From Bradyrhizobium sp. LHD-71 (GTDB lineage Bacteria > Pseudomonadota > Alphaproteobacteria > Rhizobiales > Xanthobacteraceae): DNA of 64,000 nucleotides. The DNA lies in contig NZ_JAVIFX010000024.1 of the NCBI RefSeq assembly GCF_031157255.1, positions 1-64,000 on the forward strand. The letters are read 5' to 3'. Made by a program: the position numbers and the translations under genes. Below are positions 1 through 8,253 of the stretch, in pieces (the stretch's first letter is position 1; every line of letters begins with the position of its first letter). The notes beneath the pieces were generated by a model. It made no database searches. It was given only the letters and a program-made list of their open reading frames with translations, and was not told the DNA's origin.

Positions 1-557
1 TCTGCGAGCCGCATCGGCACGGACGGATCGCGCTCGGACGGCTTCAGGATGAAGGCATTGCCGCAGGCAATGGCGGGGGCGAACTTCCACATCGGGATCA
101 TCGCCGGGAAGTTGAAGGGTGTGATGCCGGCGACGACACCGAGCGGCTGGCGCATCGAGTAGAGGTCGATCGCGGGACCCGCGCCCTCGGTGTATTCGCC
201 CTTCAACAGATGCGGAATACCGCAAGCGAACTCCACCACCTCGACGCCGCGCTGGATGTCGCCCTTGGCGTCGGGGATGGTCTTGCCGTGTTCGGAGGAG
301 AGCATCGCAGCGAGTGAATCGTTCTCCTTGGCGACCAGCTCGAGGAACTTGAACAGCACGCGGGCGCGGCGCTGCGGGTTGGTCGCGGCCCATTCCCTTT
401 GCGCAGCCTGTGCGTTCGCGATCGCCTGCTCGACCTCGCTCTTCGATGCGAGCGCCACCTTCGCGCGCACCTCGCCGGTGTCGGGGTTGAACACCTCCGC
501 GGTCCGGCCGGAACCCTTGACCTGCTTGCCGCCGATGAAATGACCGATCTCACGCAT
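1..557 (-). CDS. mmsA: CoA-acylating methylmalonate-semialdehyde dehydrogenase, N-terminal part (cut by window edge)
   Basis: Reading the minus strand from 557 gives about 185 residues beginning MREIGHFIGGK, with NPDTGEV and the coenzyme-binding segment GITPFNFPAMIPMWK followed by an LKPSERDPS block. This is the N-terminal Rossmann half of the aldehyde dehydrogenase superfamily in its MmsA form, which oxidises methylmalonate semialdehyde to propionyl-CoA in valine catabolism. The catalytic cysteine lies beyond the window. A second in-frame ATG at 566 would add three residues; 557 matches the usual MREIGHFI start. The valine genes at 13254-16382 supply the upstream steps, though they are not adjacent. 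Confidence 0.9.
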   Translation of the reverse strand, partial: MREIGHFIGGKQVKGSGRTAEVFNPDTGEVRAKVALASKSEVEQAIANAQAAQREWAATNPQRRARVLFKFLELVAKENDSLAAMLSSEHGKTIPDAKGDIQRGVEVVEFACGIPHLLKGEYTEGAGPAIDLYSMRQPLGVVAGITPFNFPAMIPMWKFAPAIACGNAFILKPSERDPSVPMRLA

Positions 558-585
558 GATTTCCATCCGGATATTCTTGGAAGAC

Positions 586-607
586 AGACCACATTTTTGT
601 CTGGTCT
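586..607. promoter_or_regulatory. candidate operator between mmsA and a divergent flavin oxidoreductase
   Basis: AGACCA (586-591) and TGGTCT (602-607) form a perfect 6-bp inverted repeat with a 10-nt spacer in the 165-bp divergent gap. It lies about 30 bp upstream of the mmsA start. The factor is unknown; this is a sequence-symmetry call only. Confidence 0.35.
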
Positions 608-722
608 TTTCGTCGGATCAATGTCGCATGGCAGACCCTATCTCGCAAATCGGAAATGCCAATCCCGCCGAAGGTCGGTTACTGTTGCGCAACCAACAAA
701 ATGAGGGAAGGAAGCCAGGAAC

Positions 723-1886
723 ATGAAAGCCTCGATCTTCTGCCTGCCAAGTGTTGGCTCCCGCGCTGACATCGAAGCCGGCATGGCCGCGATGCGGCCC
801 GAGCTCTACCAGAAGATGCTGAAGGAACTGACCGAGCTGGTGAAACTCGCCGACGACCTTGGCTATGATTCCGTCAGCTTCACCGAGCACCATTTTCACA
901 TCGAGGGTTTCGAGCTCTCGAACAATCCCGTGCTGCTTGATCTGTACTTTGCGATGCAGACGAAGCGCATCCGCGTCGGCCAGCTCGGCATCGTGCTACC
1001 TGCAGCGAACCCGATCCGCGTTGCCGAAGACATCGCCATGCTGGACCACATGACAGGCGGGCGGGCCTGCGCCGGTTTTGCGCGCGGCTACCAGCGCCGC
1101 TGGGTCGACATCATGGCGCAGCAGACCCATGGCGTGTCGGGCACGCTGCCGCACCAGCATGACGAGATCGACAAGGTCAATCGCGAAGCGTTCGAGGAGA
1201 ACTGGCAGATCATCAAGAAGTGCTGGACCGAGGAGATGCTGACCTTCGACGGCAAGTTCTGGAAGGTTCCGGCCGGGGCCACGCCCTGGGATCTCGAAAC
1301 GACGACGAAATACGGCAAGGGCGTCGAGAACGGCATGCTGAAGGCGGTCGGCGTCGTTCCGAAGCCGTTGCAGAAACCCTATCCGCCGGTGTTCCTGCCC
1401 TTCGCGTCATCGCCGAACAGCATCCGCTGGGCGGCGACCGAAGGTGTCACCGCGATCCTGCCGCCGATGCATCCGGCCTATGAGGCGCCGCTTTACGATC
1501 TTTACGCCGAGGTATCCGGCAAGCCGCGCGGCCACGGCACAGGATTGCTGCGCGACGTGATCATCTGCGACTCCGACGAGGAGGCAATGAAGCTCTGGGA
1601 AGATTCGGGGCGCTTCTCGGGCAAAGCCTGGTTCGAGCCGTTTGGCTTCCGCAAAGGCTTGATGGACCCGGCGACGAAGGCGTTTCCGTCGGCGAAGGAA
1701 ACCGTCGACCACGGCTATGCCCTGGTCGGCACGGTCGACACCGTGACGCGGGCGCTGGAGGTCAATATGAAACGACAGCCGGTCGACTGGCTGTTCTGCT
1801 ACACCTACAACGCGCTCGTTCCGCACGCGACGCTGATGAAGTCGACCGAGGCGTTCTGGACCAAGGTGATGCCGCGATTTACGTAA
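723..1886 (+). CDS. LLM class flavin-dependent oxidoreductase (bacterial luciferase-like monooxygenase)
   Basis: A 387-residue protein of the luciferase-like TIM-barrel family. Seen: a FTEHHFH motif near residue 56, then LGIVLPAANPIRVAEDIAMLDHMTGGR, the usual flavin-pocket and substrate-loop region of LLM enzymes, and a C-terminal GTVDTVTRAL segment typical of the family. Such enzymes use reduced FMN or F420 to oxygenate or oxidise diverse substrates; the substrate here cannot be told. The start follows a purine-rich AGGAAC stretch. It is divergent from mmsA and convergent with the small gene at 1895, leaving 8 bp between the stops, so it is probably transcribed alone. Confidence 0.85.
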   Translation: MKASIFCLPSVGSRADIEAGMAAMRPELYQKMLKELTELVKLADDLGYDSVSFTEHHFHIEGFELSNNPVLLDLYFAMQTKRIRVGQLGIVLPAANPIRVAEDIAMLDHMTGGRACAGFARGYQRRWVDIMAQQTHGVSGTLPHQHDEIDKVNREAFEENWQIIKKCWTEEMLTFDGKFWKVPAGATPWDLETTTKYGKGVENGMLKAVGVVPKPLQKPYPPVFLPFASSPNSIRWAATEGVTAILPPMHPAYEAPLYDLYAEVSGKPRGHGTGLLRDVIICDSDEEAMKLWEDSGRFSGKAWFEPFGFRKGLMDPATKAFPSAKETVDHGYALVGTVDTVTRALEVNMKRQPVDWLFCYTYNALVPHATLMKSTEAFWTKVMPRFT

Positions 1887-1894
1887 GTGGACGG

Positions 1895-2197
1895 TCAAGA
1901 GTCCAGGCGAGTGGCTTTGAGACCGGCAAGCCACCGCTCAGTCTCGGTCAGCGGAGCATCCGCTTGCGCCGAGCCGACCGTCACGGACGACAAAGTTGGT
2001 GAGAGCTGTGCGGCCGGCACCAGCGGCGGCGCCGCTTCAGCGTGGACGGCCGCCGAAGGGTCGATCTCCGCCCTGGCGCGACTCTCGTATTCTTCCGCGA
2101 GTTGCTTGAAAAGCTCGCGCGCCCGAGGCGTCTTGGCAAGTTCCGCAAGGCGGAGACTGGCTTCGGCCTTGGAGCGGGCATCGGTCGGATCGGTCAT
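1895..2197 (-). CDS. small hypothetical protein
   Basis: A 100-residue protein opening MTDPTDARSKAEAS. The first half is rich in Ala, Glu, Arg and Leu and should form a charged helix; the second half is Pro/Ala-rich and looks disordered. There is no signal peptide or membrane segment. No family is recognised. It is the only plausible reading of this stretch and lies 92 bp downstream of the HpaB-type gene end on the same strand, with which it may share a transcript. Confidence 0.5.
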   Translation of the reverse strand: MTDPTDARSKAEASLRLAELAKTPRARELFKQLAEEYESRARAEIDPSAAVHAEAAPPLVPAAQLSPTLSSVTVGSAQADAPLTETERWLAGLKATRLDS

Positions 2198-2289
2198 GGC
2201 GCGAACAATGACCGGGCTTCGTTAATCAGACGATAACGCCGCGCTACCCGACGGACAGAAAGCTCTCACGATCCGGTCTGTCCGGCGCG

Positions 2290-3843
2290 CTACTCCGCGG
2301 CGCGCGCTTGATCGCGCTCGGGTCCGATCCACTCTTCCGACGTCCAGCCCCCTTCGTCGTAGTCGGCCATGCATTGATCGACCAGATCCTGCATCTTCTG
2401 CATCTGTCCCGATCGTTGTGCAGACATCAGCGCCTGCAGGCGGATCTCTTCGTGGTTGCCGGCATAGTTGCGTTCATAAAGCTCGTGGCGCCCGCCGAAT
2501 TCGGAGCCGATGGCATCCCATAGAAGCTTCATGATTTTGATCCGCTCGCGGTGGCCGATGCCGTTCGCGCCGCGAACGAAGCGCGCCAGATACGGCTCGA
2601 TCTGCGGGTTGGCGAAGTCGCGCGCCGATGACGGAAGGTAGATCAGCGCGGACGCGACGATCTTTTCAATGATCTCCTTGATGCGGCCATAAGCATCGCC
2701 GCCAAACAGGCGATAGGTCAGCCCCGCCTCCAGCTTCGGCAGCACCGCCCCGTTGATCCATGGTTTTGGATCATTGGCCATCGCATCAGCCAGCGACCAG
2801 AACAGATTGCGCCAGCCGACGATCTCACCGAGCATCGCCTGGTTGCCGCGGAAGACATCGCCGCCGGTCGTGTGCAGGGCCTTGGCCACCAGACCGGCGA
2901 TGAAGTCGAGCTTCACCGCGTAGCGGATGCAGCCCTGGAAACAGAAGCCTTCGAGAAATCCGGAGCGCGGATAGAACATCTTGATGCGATCGACGTCGCG
3001 ATGCACCAACACGTCCTCCCATGGCACCAGCACATTATCGAGCACGAAGATTGCGTCGTTCTCGTCGAAGCGGCTGGAGAGCGGATAGTCGAACGGCGTG
3101 CCGACGGCGCTTGCGATCTCCTCATAGGAGTTGCGGCAAAACAGCTTCACGCCCGGCGCATCCATCGGCAGCATGAACATCACCGCAAGATCGGTATCGT
3201 CAGTCGCGGTCGCCGCGTTCTGGCCGAGGAAATTGTAGTGGGTCAGCGCCGCCGAGGTGGCCACCACCTTGGCGCCCGAGACGATGATACCCGCATCGGT
3301 CTCCTTCTGGATCGTTACGTACACGTCCTTGACCTGGTCGGTCGGAAGTGAGCGATCCACCGGCGGATTGACGATCGCATGGTTCATGAACAGCACCGGC
3401 TCCTGCGCGCGCTTGTGCCAGGCGCGTGCGTTGTCCGCGAACTTGCCGTAGAACTCTGCGTTGACGCTGAGCGTGTTCATCAGCGACGCCTTGTAATCCG
3501 GCGTGCGCCCCATCCAGCCGTACGTCTTCCGCGCCCAGACCGCGATCGCCTCCTTCTGCGCCCTCAAGTCCTCGCGCGAGCGCGCCGCCTTGAAAAAGCG
3601 ATGGGTGTAGCCGACGCTGCCGGTGTCAGTCGGCGCAGTCAGCACATCCTTGGTCGCTGGATCGTGCAGCGCGTCGTAGAGCCTTGCGATCGAGCGCGCG
3701 GAATTGCGAAAGGCAGGATGCGTCGTGACGTCCCTCACCCGCTCGCCATTGATATAGACCTCACGGCCCTGCCGCAGGCTTTCCAGAAACTCCGCTCCGG
3801 TAAACGGACGCGATCTGTCCGCGCGAATGTCTTCTGGGCGCAT
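2290..3843 (-). CDS. 4-hydroxyphenylacetate 3-monooxygenase-type oxygenase (HpaB family)
   Basis: A 517-residue protein of the FADH2-dependent HpaB oxygenase family, which resembles acyl-CoA dehydrogenases in fold. Seen: N-terminal RPFTGAEFLESLRQGREVYI, VRDVTTHPAF, the central GIIVSGAKVVATSAAL and a C-terminal GRHELYERNYAGNHEE that is standard in the family. These enzymes ortho-hydroxylate phenols using FADH2 from a separate reductase (HpaC); no reductase gene is adjacent, so one would be supplied from elsewhere. The start has an AAGGAGG Shine-Dalgarno 6 nt upstream. A two-hairpin repeat element begins only 19 bp upstream of the start codon and would lie in its leader. The exact phenolic substrate is not determined. 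Confidence 0.85.
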   Translation of the reverse strand: MRPEDIRADRSRPFTGAEFLESLRQGREVYINGERVRDVTTHPAFRNSARSIARLYDALHDPATKDVLTAPTDTGSVGYTHRFFKAARSREDLRAQKEAIAVWARKTYGWMGRTPDYKASLMNTLSVNAEFYGKFADNARAWHKRAQEPVLFMNHAIVNPPVDRSLPTDQVKDVYVTIQKETDAGIIVSGAKVVATSAALTHYNFLGQNAATATDDTDLAVMFMLPMDAPGVKLFCRNSYEEIASAVGTPFDYPLSSRFDENDAIFVLDNVLVPWEDVLVHRDVDRIKMFYPRSGFLEGFCFQGCIRYAVKLDFIAGLVAKALHTTGGDVFRGNQAMLGEIVGWRNLFWSLADAMANDPKPWINGAVLPKLEAGLTYRLFGGDAYGRIKEIIEKIVASALIYLPSSARDFANPQIEPYLARFVRGANGIGHRERIKIMKLLWDAIGSEFGGRHELYERNYAGNHEEIRLQALMSAQRSGQMQKMQDLVDQCMADYDEGGWTSEEWIGPERDQARAAE

Positions 3844-4339
3844 GCGAACCTCCTTGAGACCAGTGTCCTGTTTCTGACGCTCGCATCACCTAGTTGCGAG
3901 TCCTACGTGCGAGCGTCAGAAACAAAAAGGACACTAGCAATCTTACAATTCTAGTGCGGTTTATGTTTCTGACGTTCCGATGAAGGAGATTGCAGCACGG
4001 GTGATCGGAACGTCAGAAACACCGCACTTGCGCCTGACGCGCGGCCATAGCCGAAAACGATATCACACAGGCGATAACGACGACCGGCTCCGGCGCGGCC
4101 GCCTTTTTCCTTTCAGGCGGTATCCCCGACTGGGCGATCGCGTGCGGTGCAGCAATAGAGTGAAACTGTACGATTCCGCGCAGAATGCTCGTTTGCGATG
4201 CACAATGAACTGCGAATAGTCATAAAATGTTTGCTCACGCGTCACTGAACTGTGACCGATATTCTGGACAACGCCGGCGTTCTCAATAGATACTAACCGG
4301 GTGAAGGGCCGCAGAGAGGGCCCGTGGCTGAGGGACGCG
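3844..4339. other. 496-bp divergent intergenic region
   Basis: No gene is supported here. The left part is occupied by the two-hairpin repeat described at 3862-4028. The remaining 310 bp before the hydrolase start is less GC-rich towards the right end, as expected for a promoter, but no convincing -35/-10 pair was picked out. Confidence 0.6.
3862..4028. repeat. two-hairpin covarying repeat element, copy 1
   Basis: Hairpin A pairs TGTTTCTGACGCTCGCA (3869-3885) with its exact complement at 3908-3924 around a 22-nt loop, with an outer stem AGTGTCC (3862-3868) / GGACACT (3929-3935) and a 4-nt AAAA bulge on the right. Hairpin B pairs TGTTTCTGACGTTCCGAT (3964-3981) with 4004-4021, again around a 22-nt loop, with outer stem AGTGCGG (3953-3959) / CCGCACT (4022-4028). 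A linker at 3929-3965 joins them. The same frame with different stems occurs at 25541-25709. It sits in the leader of the HpaB-type gene. Confidence 0.85.
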
Positions 4340-5179
4340 ATGAAACGCAGGACACGACTGCTTTCGTTGGGAATTGCCGCCGTTGCCGCCGCCGTCGTCG
4401 GGGGTTACATCTTCGCAGCCAAATTCGACGTTAGGGAAGAATCCCTGGCGTTGCATGACGCGTCGCGCGACCGCGATGTGCCGGTCGAGATTTCGATCAG
4501 CCGCCGCGCCGAGCTGAAGAAGATGTTCGGCTTCAAGCCGCGTGTGGCGATCGTCAACCACGGCTACACCGTCAATCACAACGAGTACAAGTTCCTCGCC
4601 AACGTGCTCGCCACGCAAGGCTATCTCGTTGCCAGCATCCAGCACGACCTGCCGGGCGACGCGCCGCTGTCGCAGGTCGGCTTTCCGTTCGTCGGCCGGA
4701 TGCCGATGTACGAGCGTGGCGTGAAGAACATCTTCTTCGCGCTCGACGAAGTGAAGCGGCGCTATCCCGACCTCGACTACACGAAGCTGACCATGCTGGG
4801 CCATTCCAATGGCGGAGACATTTCCATGTTCTTCGCCGGGCACAATCCGGAGATCGTGACCAAGATCGTCACGCTGGATAACCTGCGCGTGCCGTTCCTG
4901 ATGTCCGGCAAGTCGCGGATTCTGTCGTTCCGGTCGAAGGACTGGAAGCCTGATCCGGGTGTCGTGCCGACCGACGAGATGTGCGACGACGCTGGTATCG
5001 AGCTGGTTAAGACAGAATTCCAGCATGTCGATATGAGCGACCGCGGCCCCGAGACTGTGAAGGAAAGCATCAAGGCCAAGCTGGCGCGCTTCCTCGCCGA
5101 CGACAAACCCGCAAAGAAGCCGGCCGAGCGCAAGCCCACCGACAACAGGCTGTCGGTGAACTATATGCCGTCGAACTAA
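4340..5179 (+). CDS. membrane-anchored or exported alpha/beta hydrolase
   Basis: A 279-residue protein. The chosen ATG at 4340 has GAGGGA a few bases upstream and gives an N-terminal signal or anchor: MKRRTRLLSLGIAAVAAAVV. An upstream in-frame ATG at 4301 lacks a ribosome site. The nucleophile elbow is GHSNGG with Ser156, preceded by the VNHGYTVNHNEY oxyanion-loop region and followed by late acidic and His residues (FQHVDMSDRG). The C-terminus is lysine/proline-rich. The fold is an esterase/lipase type acting outside the cytoplasm; the substrate is unknown. A strong terminator follows. Confidence 0.75.
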   Translation: MKRRTRLLSLGIAAVAAAVVGGYIFAAKFDVREESLALHDASRDRDVPVEISISRRAELKKMFGFKPRVAIVNHGYTVNHNEYKFLANVLATQGYLVASIQHDLPGDAPLSQVGFPFVGRMPMYERGVKNIFFALDEVKRRYPDLDYTKLTMLGHSNGGDISMFFAGHNPEIVTKIVTLDNLRVPFLMSGKSRILSFRSKDWKPDPGVVPTDEMCDDAGIELVKTEFQHVDMSDRGPETVKESIKAKLARFLADDKPAKKPAERKPTDNRLSVNYMPSN

Positions 5180-5199
5180 GCTTCACGCTGTGCGATCTG

Positions 5200-5229
5200 A
5201 AAAACGCCGCTCCTCGGAGCGGCGTTTTT
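5200..5229 (+). terminator. rho-independent terminator after the alpha/beta hydrolase
   Basis: A perfect 14-bp stem AAAAACGCCGCTCC / GGAGCGGCGTTTTT closes on a 2-nt loop, with A- and T-tracts on either side. The A-tract and T-tract make it able to act in both directions, which suits its place between two convergent genes (stops at 5179 and 5285). Confidence 0.9.
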
Positions 5230-5284
5230 GCATGTGGGCAACAGCTCGCGCGGAGCCGGGGCGTCGTCGCCATAGCAGGCGAGG

Positions 5285-6481
5285 CTATAGCCCCAACATC
5301 TGCTTGGCGATGATCTCGTGCTGGATCTCCGAGGTGCCGCCGAAAATCGTGTGCGCGCGGCCGTCGAGATGCGCCGGCAGGATCGCCAGTTCTTCCTCCG
5401 GCAGCACGGCGGGTTCGTTCAGACCATAGAGCGGTCGCCGCGGTTCCCAGACCAGCGCGTTGTGGCCGATCACGTCCACGCCAAGCCGGGTAATGGCCTG
5501 GAAGACCTCGGTACCGCGCAGCTTCAGCACCGACGAGACCGGCCCAGGATTGCGGCCGGCCTGCACATCCGAAAGAAGCTTGAGCTCGATCATCTCGAGC
5601 GCATCGATGTCGATCTCGATCTCCGAGAGGCGCGACGCCAGGCTTTCGTCGCCCGCGACCGAGCCGGCCCTATCGCGGGCAATCAGCTCGCGCAGCTCTT
5701 TCAGTTCCCGGCGCAAACCGCTCGCTCTGAAGCCAGCGCCACGCTCGAATTCCAGCAGGTATTTCGCATAGGTCCAGCCCTTATTCTCCTCGCCGACACG
5801 GTTCTCGACCGGCACATGCACATCGTCGAAGAACACCTGGTTGACCTCATGATCGCCGCCGATGGTGATGATCGGCCGCGTGGAGATGCCCTTCGTCTTC
5901 ATGTCGATCAGCAGGAAGCTGATACCCTCCTGCCGCTTGGGCGTGTCGGCGGTACGCACCAGCGCGAACATGCGATCGGCGAAGTGCGCATGCGTGGTCC
6001 AGATCTTTGTGCCATTGACCACGTAGTGATCGCCGTCGCGCACGGCTTTTGTCTTCAGCGACGCGAGGTCAGACCCGGAGCCAGGCTCGGAATAGCCCTG
6101 GCACCAGTAGTCCTCGCCGGACAGGATGCGCGGCAGATAGTAGTCCTTCTGCACCTGCGAGCCGAACTTGATGATGACCGGTCCAACCATGTGAATACCG
6201 AACGGCAACAGCCGCGGCGCGCCGGCGAGGCCGAGTTCGCTCTCGAAGATATAGCGCTGTGCCGGCGTCCACCCGGCGCCGCCATACTCTTTCGGCCAGT
6301 AGGGCGCGACCCACCCTTTGCGGTAGAGCGCAGCGTGCCAGCTTCCGAACACAGCCTTTTCGGACAGTGCAGAGGGCGTGAGGCGCTGTCCGCGCCGCGC
6401 CTCCTCGGTCAGGTTCTTTGCGATGAAGTCACGCACCTCATCGCGGAATGCGAGTTCGTCCTTGGAGAACGACAGGTCCAT
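5285..6481 (-). CDS. acyl-CoA dehydrogenase, large-subunit type
   Basis: A 398-residue flavoprotein of the acyl-CoA dehydrogenase fold starting MDLSFSKDELAFRDEVRDF. Seen: CQGYSEPGSGSDLASLKT (flavin/substrate loop), IWTTHAHFAD, GDHEVNQVFFDDVHVP and the C-terminal FGGTSEIQHEIIAKQMLGL. The pattern fits the long subunit of heteromeric dehydrogenases such as pimeloyl-CoA dehydrogenase. It follows the small-subunit-like gene at 6492 by 10 bp on the same strand, so the two are probably co-transcribed and co-assembled. An upstream in-frame ATG (6553) would run into that gene; 6481 is preferred. Substrate chain type is not determined. Confidence 0.85.
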   Translation of the reverse strand: MDLSFSKDELAFRDEVRDFIAKNLTEEARRGQRLTPSALSEKAVFGSWHAALYRKGWVAPYWPKEYGGAGWTPAQRYIFESELGLAGAPRLLPFGIHMVGPVIIKFGSQVQKDYYLPRILSGEDYWCQGYSEPGSGSDLASLKTKAVRDGDHYVVNGTKIWTTHAHFADRMFALVRTADTPKRQEGISFLLIDMKTKGISTRPIITIGGDHEVNQVFFDDVHVPVENRVGEENKGWTYAKYLLEFERGAGFRASGLRRELKELRELIARDRAGSVAGDESLASRLSEIEIDIDALEMIELKLLSDVQAGRNPGPVSSVLKLRGTEVFQAITRLGVDVIGHNALVWEPRRPLYGLNEPAVLPEEELAILPAHLDGRAHTIFGGTSEIQHEIIAKQMLGL

Positions 6482-6491
6482 CGGCGCCTCC

Positions 6492-7637
6492 TCAAGCTGC
6501 CTGCTGGCGCGACAGCCGCGCATGCCGCTGAAGATGAAATTCCGGAGAGCCAAAGATGATGTCGATCGCCATCAGGCGCTTGAAATAGGCACCGACGTTC
6601 AGTTCCTCGGTCACGCCCATGCCGCCATGAAGCTGCACCGCCTGCTCGGCAACGAACCGCCCGCTCCGACCAACCTTCACCTTCGCGCTGGATGCCGCAC
6701 GTGCGCGCGTCAAAGGATCGGCGTCGGCCGCCAACACTGCATTGAGCGCGCTCGCGCGCGCCTCTTCGATCTTGACCGCCATCGCCGCCATGCGATGACG
6801 CAGCACCTGATTGTCCGCCAGCGGTTTGCCAAACTGAATGCGCTGCTTGGTGTAGGCGATAGTCGTCTCGAGCAGCACCTGCATGCAGCCGACCGCCTCG
6901 GAGGCCATCGCGGCAATGGCGTTGTCCGTCACTTTCTCGATCGCAGGCAGCGCGTGCTCGCTGCCGCCCAGCAGCGCGTCGGTCGGCACCGCGGCCTCGC
7001 TGAAGACGATGTTACTGGCGCGCCCGCCGTCGAGTGTCTGATAGTCCGTCCGCACAATGCCCGCAGCGCTCGACGGCACAACGAACACGCCGATACCCGA
7101 CCGATCCCGCTGCGTGGGCGAGATGCGCGCGACGACCAGCAGATGATCCGCCCATGGCGCGCCAAGCACGACATCCTTGCGGCCTTCGAGACGCCAGCCA
7201 ACGCTGGTGCGTACTGCCTTCGTAGCGACATCATCGAGCGCGAACCGCGCCTGCGGCTCGGCTTGCGCGAAGGCGAGCCGCGACTTGCCGGCGACGATCG
7301 GCGGCAGCAGCTCCGCCTTCTGTTGCTGCGAACCAAGCTCGGCGATCAACGGCACAGCAATGACCGCCGTGGCCAGATACGGCTCGACCACGAGCGCGCG
7401 GCCAAGTGCCTCCATTACGATGCCGGTCTCAACGGCGCCCGCGCCAAGGCCGCCGAACTCCTCCGGCACCGACAATCCGAGCCAGCCGAGATCGGCGAAT
7501 TCGCGCCAGATTTCGCGACTGAAGCCTTCCGTTGATTGCAGGATGGTCCGGCGGGCTTCAAAGGAGTAGCGGCCGGCAATGAAGCGGCTTGCAGCGTCGC
7601 CCAAAAGTCGCTGTTCGTCGGAAAGCGAGAGATCCAT
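6492..7637 (-). CDS. acyl-CoA dehydrogenase, small-subunit type
   Basis: A 381-residue protein starting MDLSLSDEQRLLGDAASRF. Seen: VPEEFGGLGAG, the family helix IQFGKPLADNQVLRHRMA and QLHGGMGVTEELNVGAYFKR with the glutamate of TEEL in the usual base region. It resembles the short subunits that pair with large-subunit-type dehydrogenases (PimD-like). It is the first gene of a two-gene unit with 5285-6481. The N-terminal half of the fused protein at 9320-11668 is its paralogue. The start faces a divergent gene at 7845 across a 207-bp region containing a palindrome. Confidence 0.85.
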   Translation of the reverse strand: MDLSLSDEQRLLGDAASRFIAGRYSFEARRTILQSTEGFSREIWREFADLGWLGLSVPEEFGGLGAGAVETGIVMEALGRALVVEPYLATAVIAVPLIAELGSQQQKAELLPPIVAGKSRLAFAQAEPQARFALDDVATKAVRTSVGWRLEGRKDVVLGAPWADHLLVVARISPTQRDRSGIGVFVVPSSAAGIVRTDYQTLDGGRASNIVFSEAAVPTDALLGGSEHALPAIEKVTDNAIAAMASEAVGCMQVLLETTIAYTKQRIQFGKPLADNQVLRHRMAAMAVKIEEARASALNAVLAADADPLTRARAASSAKVKVGRSGRFVAEQAVQLHGGMGVTEELNVGAYFKRLMAIDIIFGSPEFHLQRHARLSRQQAA

Positions 7638-7728
7638 TGACCCTCCCCATGGCAGCAGCCTTTGCGGCTGTCGTTAGGCGGCACTCTACACGCATCCAAA
7701 CTTGCCGCGCCAGAGGCAGCGAACCCAC

Positions 7729-7743
7729 CGATTTTCGAAATCG
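7729..7743. promoter_or_regulatory. candidate operator in the divergent acyl-CoA dehydrogenase / ABM gap
   Basis: CGATTTTCGAAATCG is a perfect inverted repeat (CGATTT, 3-nt centre, AAATCG), placed 92 bp upstream of the dehydrogenase start and 102 bp upstream of the ABM gene. The symmetry and divergent position suggest a dimeric repressor site, but no regulator gene is next to it. Confidence 0.4.
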
Positions 7744-7844
7744 ATCATGCGTGCGCGCATGGTCCCATGTCGTAAGGCAGGCGCTGTTGCATCCTTTAGA
7801 GAATTTCGCAAAGATCACGCCCACAAAATCAGGGAGTCACGTCG

Positions 7845-8135
7845 ATGCTGGGTGTTGTCGCAACGATCAAGGTCAAGGACGGCCAGGGCGCGGAATTCGA
7901 GAAGGTCGCGACCGAGCTTGTCAAGAAGGTCAACGACAACGAGAAGGGCTGCCTGCTGTATCAGCTCTATCACGGCGAAGAGCCGAACACCTACGTGTTC
8001 ATGGAGCGCTATGCCGATCAGGCCGCGCTGGAGGCGCACCGCGGCACCGAATATTTCAAGACGCTCGGCCGCGCGATGGGCGCGTTCATGGACGGAAAGC
8101 CGAACGTTCAGCGCTTCAAGCAGGTGGGCGCGTAA
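7845..8135 (+). CDS. antibiotic biosynthesis monooxygenase (ABM) domain protein
   Basis: A 96-residue single-domain protein of the dimeric ferredoxin-like ABM/YgiN family. Seen: VVATIKVKDGQGAEFEKV at the N-terminus, GCLLYQLYHGEEPNTYVFMERY in the centre and ALEAHRGTEYFKTL, the usual strand-helix order. Members include quinol monooxygenases and stress-related proteins of unclear role. The start codon follows a GGGAGTC stretch. No operon partner lies downstream; a large hairpin repeat (8153-8235) follows the stop. Confidence 0.8.
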   Translation: MLGVVATIKVKDGQGAEFEKVATELVKKVNDNEKGCLLYQLYHGEEPNTYVFMERYADQAALEAHRGTEYFKTLGRAMGAFMDGKPNVQRFKQVGA

Positions 8136-8152
8136 CGGCTCGGCTTCAGACC

Positions 8153-8235
8153 GTAGCCCGGATGAGCGAAAGCGATATCCGGGGAACGTGACCCGCAGAG
8201 TCAGACCCGGATATCGCTTTGCTCATCCGGGCTAC
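8153..8235. repeat. REP-like long hairpin between convergent genes
   Basis: The left arm 8153-8183, starting GTAGCCCGGATGAGCG, pairs with the right arm 8206-8235 over about 30 bp with a single one-base insertion, around a 22-nt loop. It fills the gap between the ABM gene and the MBL-fold gene. The GTAGCCCGGATGAGC motif is, as I recall, a recurring intergenic palindrome in Bradyrhizobium-type genomes. Confidence 0.8.
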
Positions 8236-8253
8236 AGTTCGTCACGACAAATG

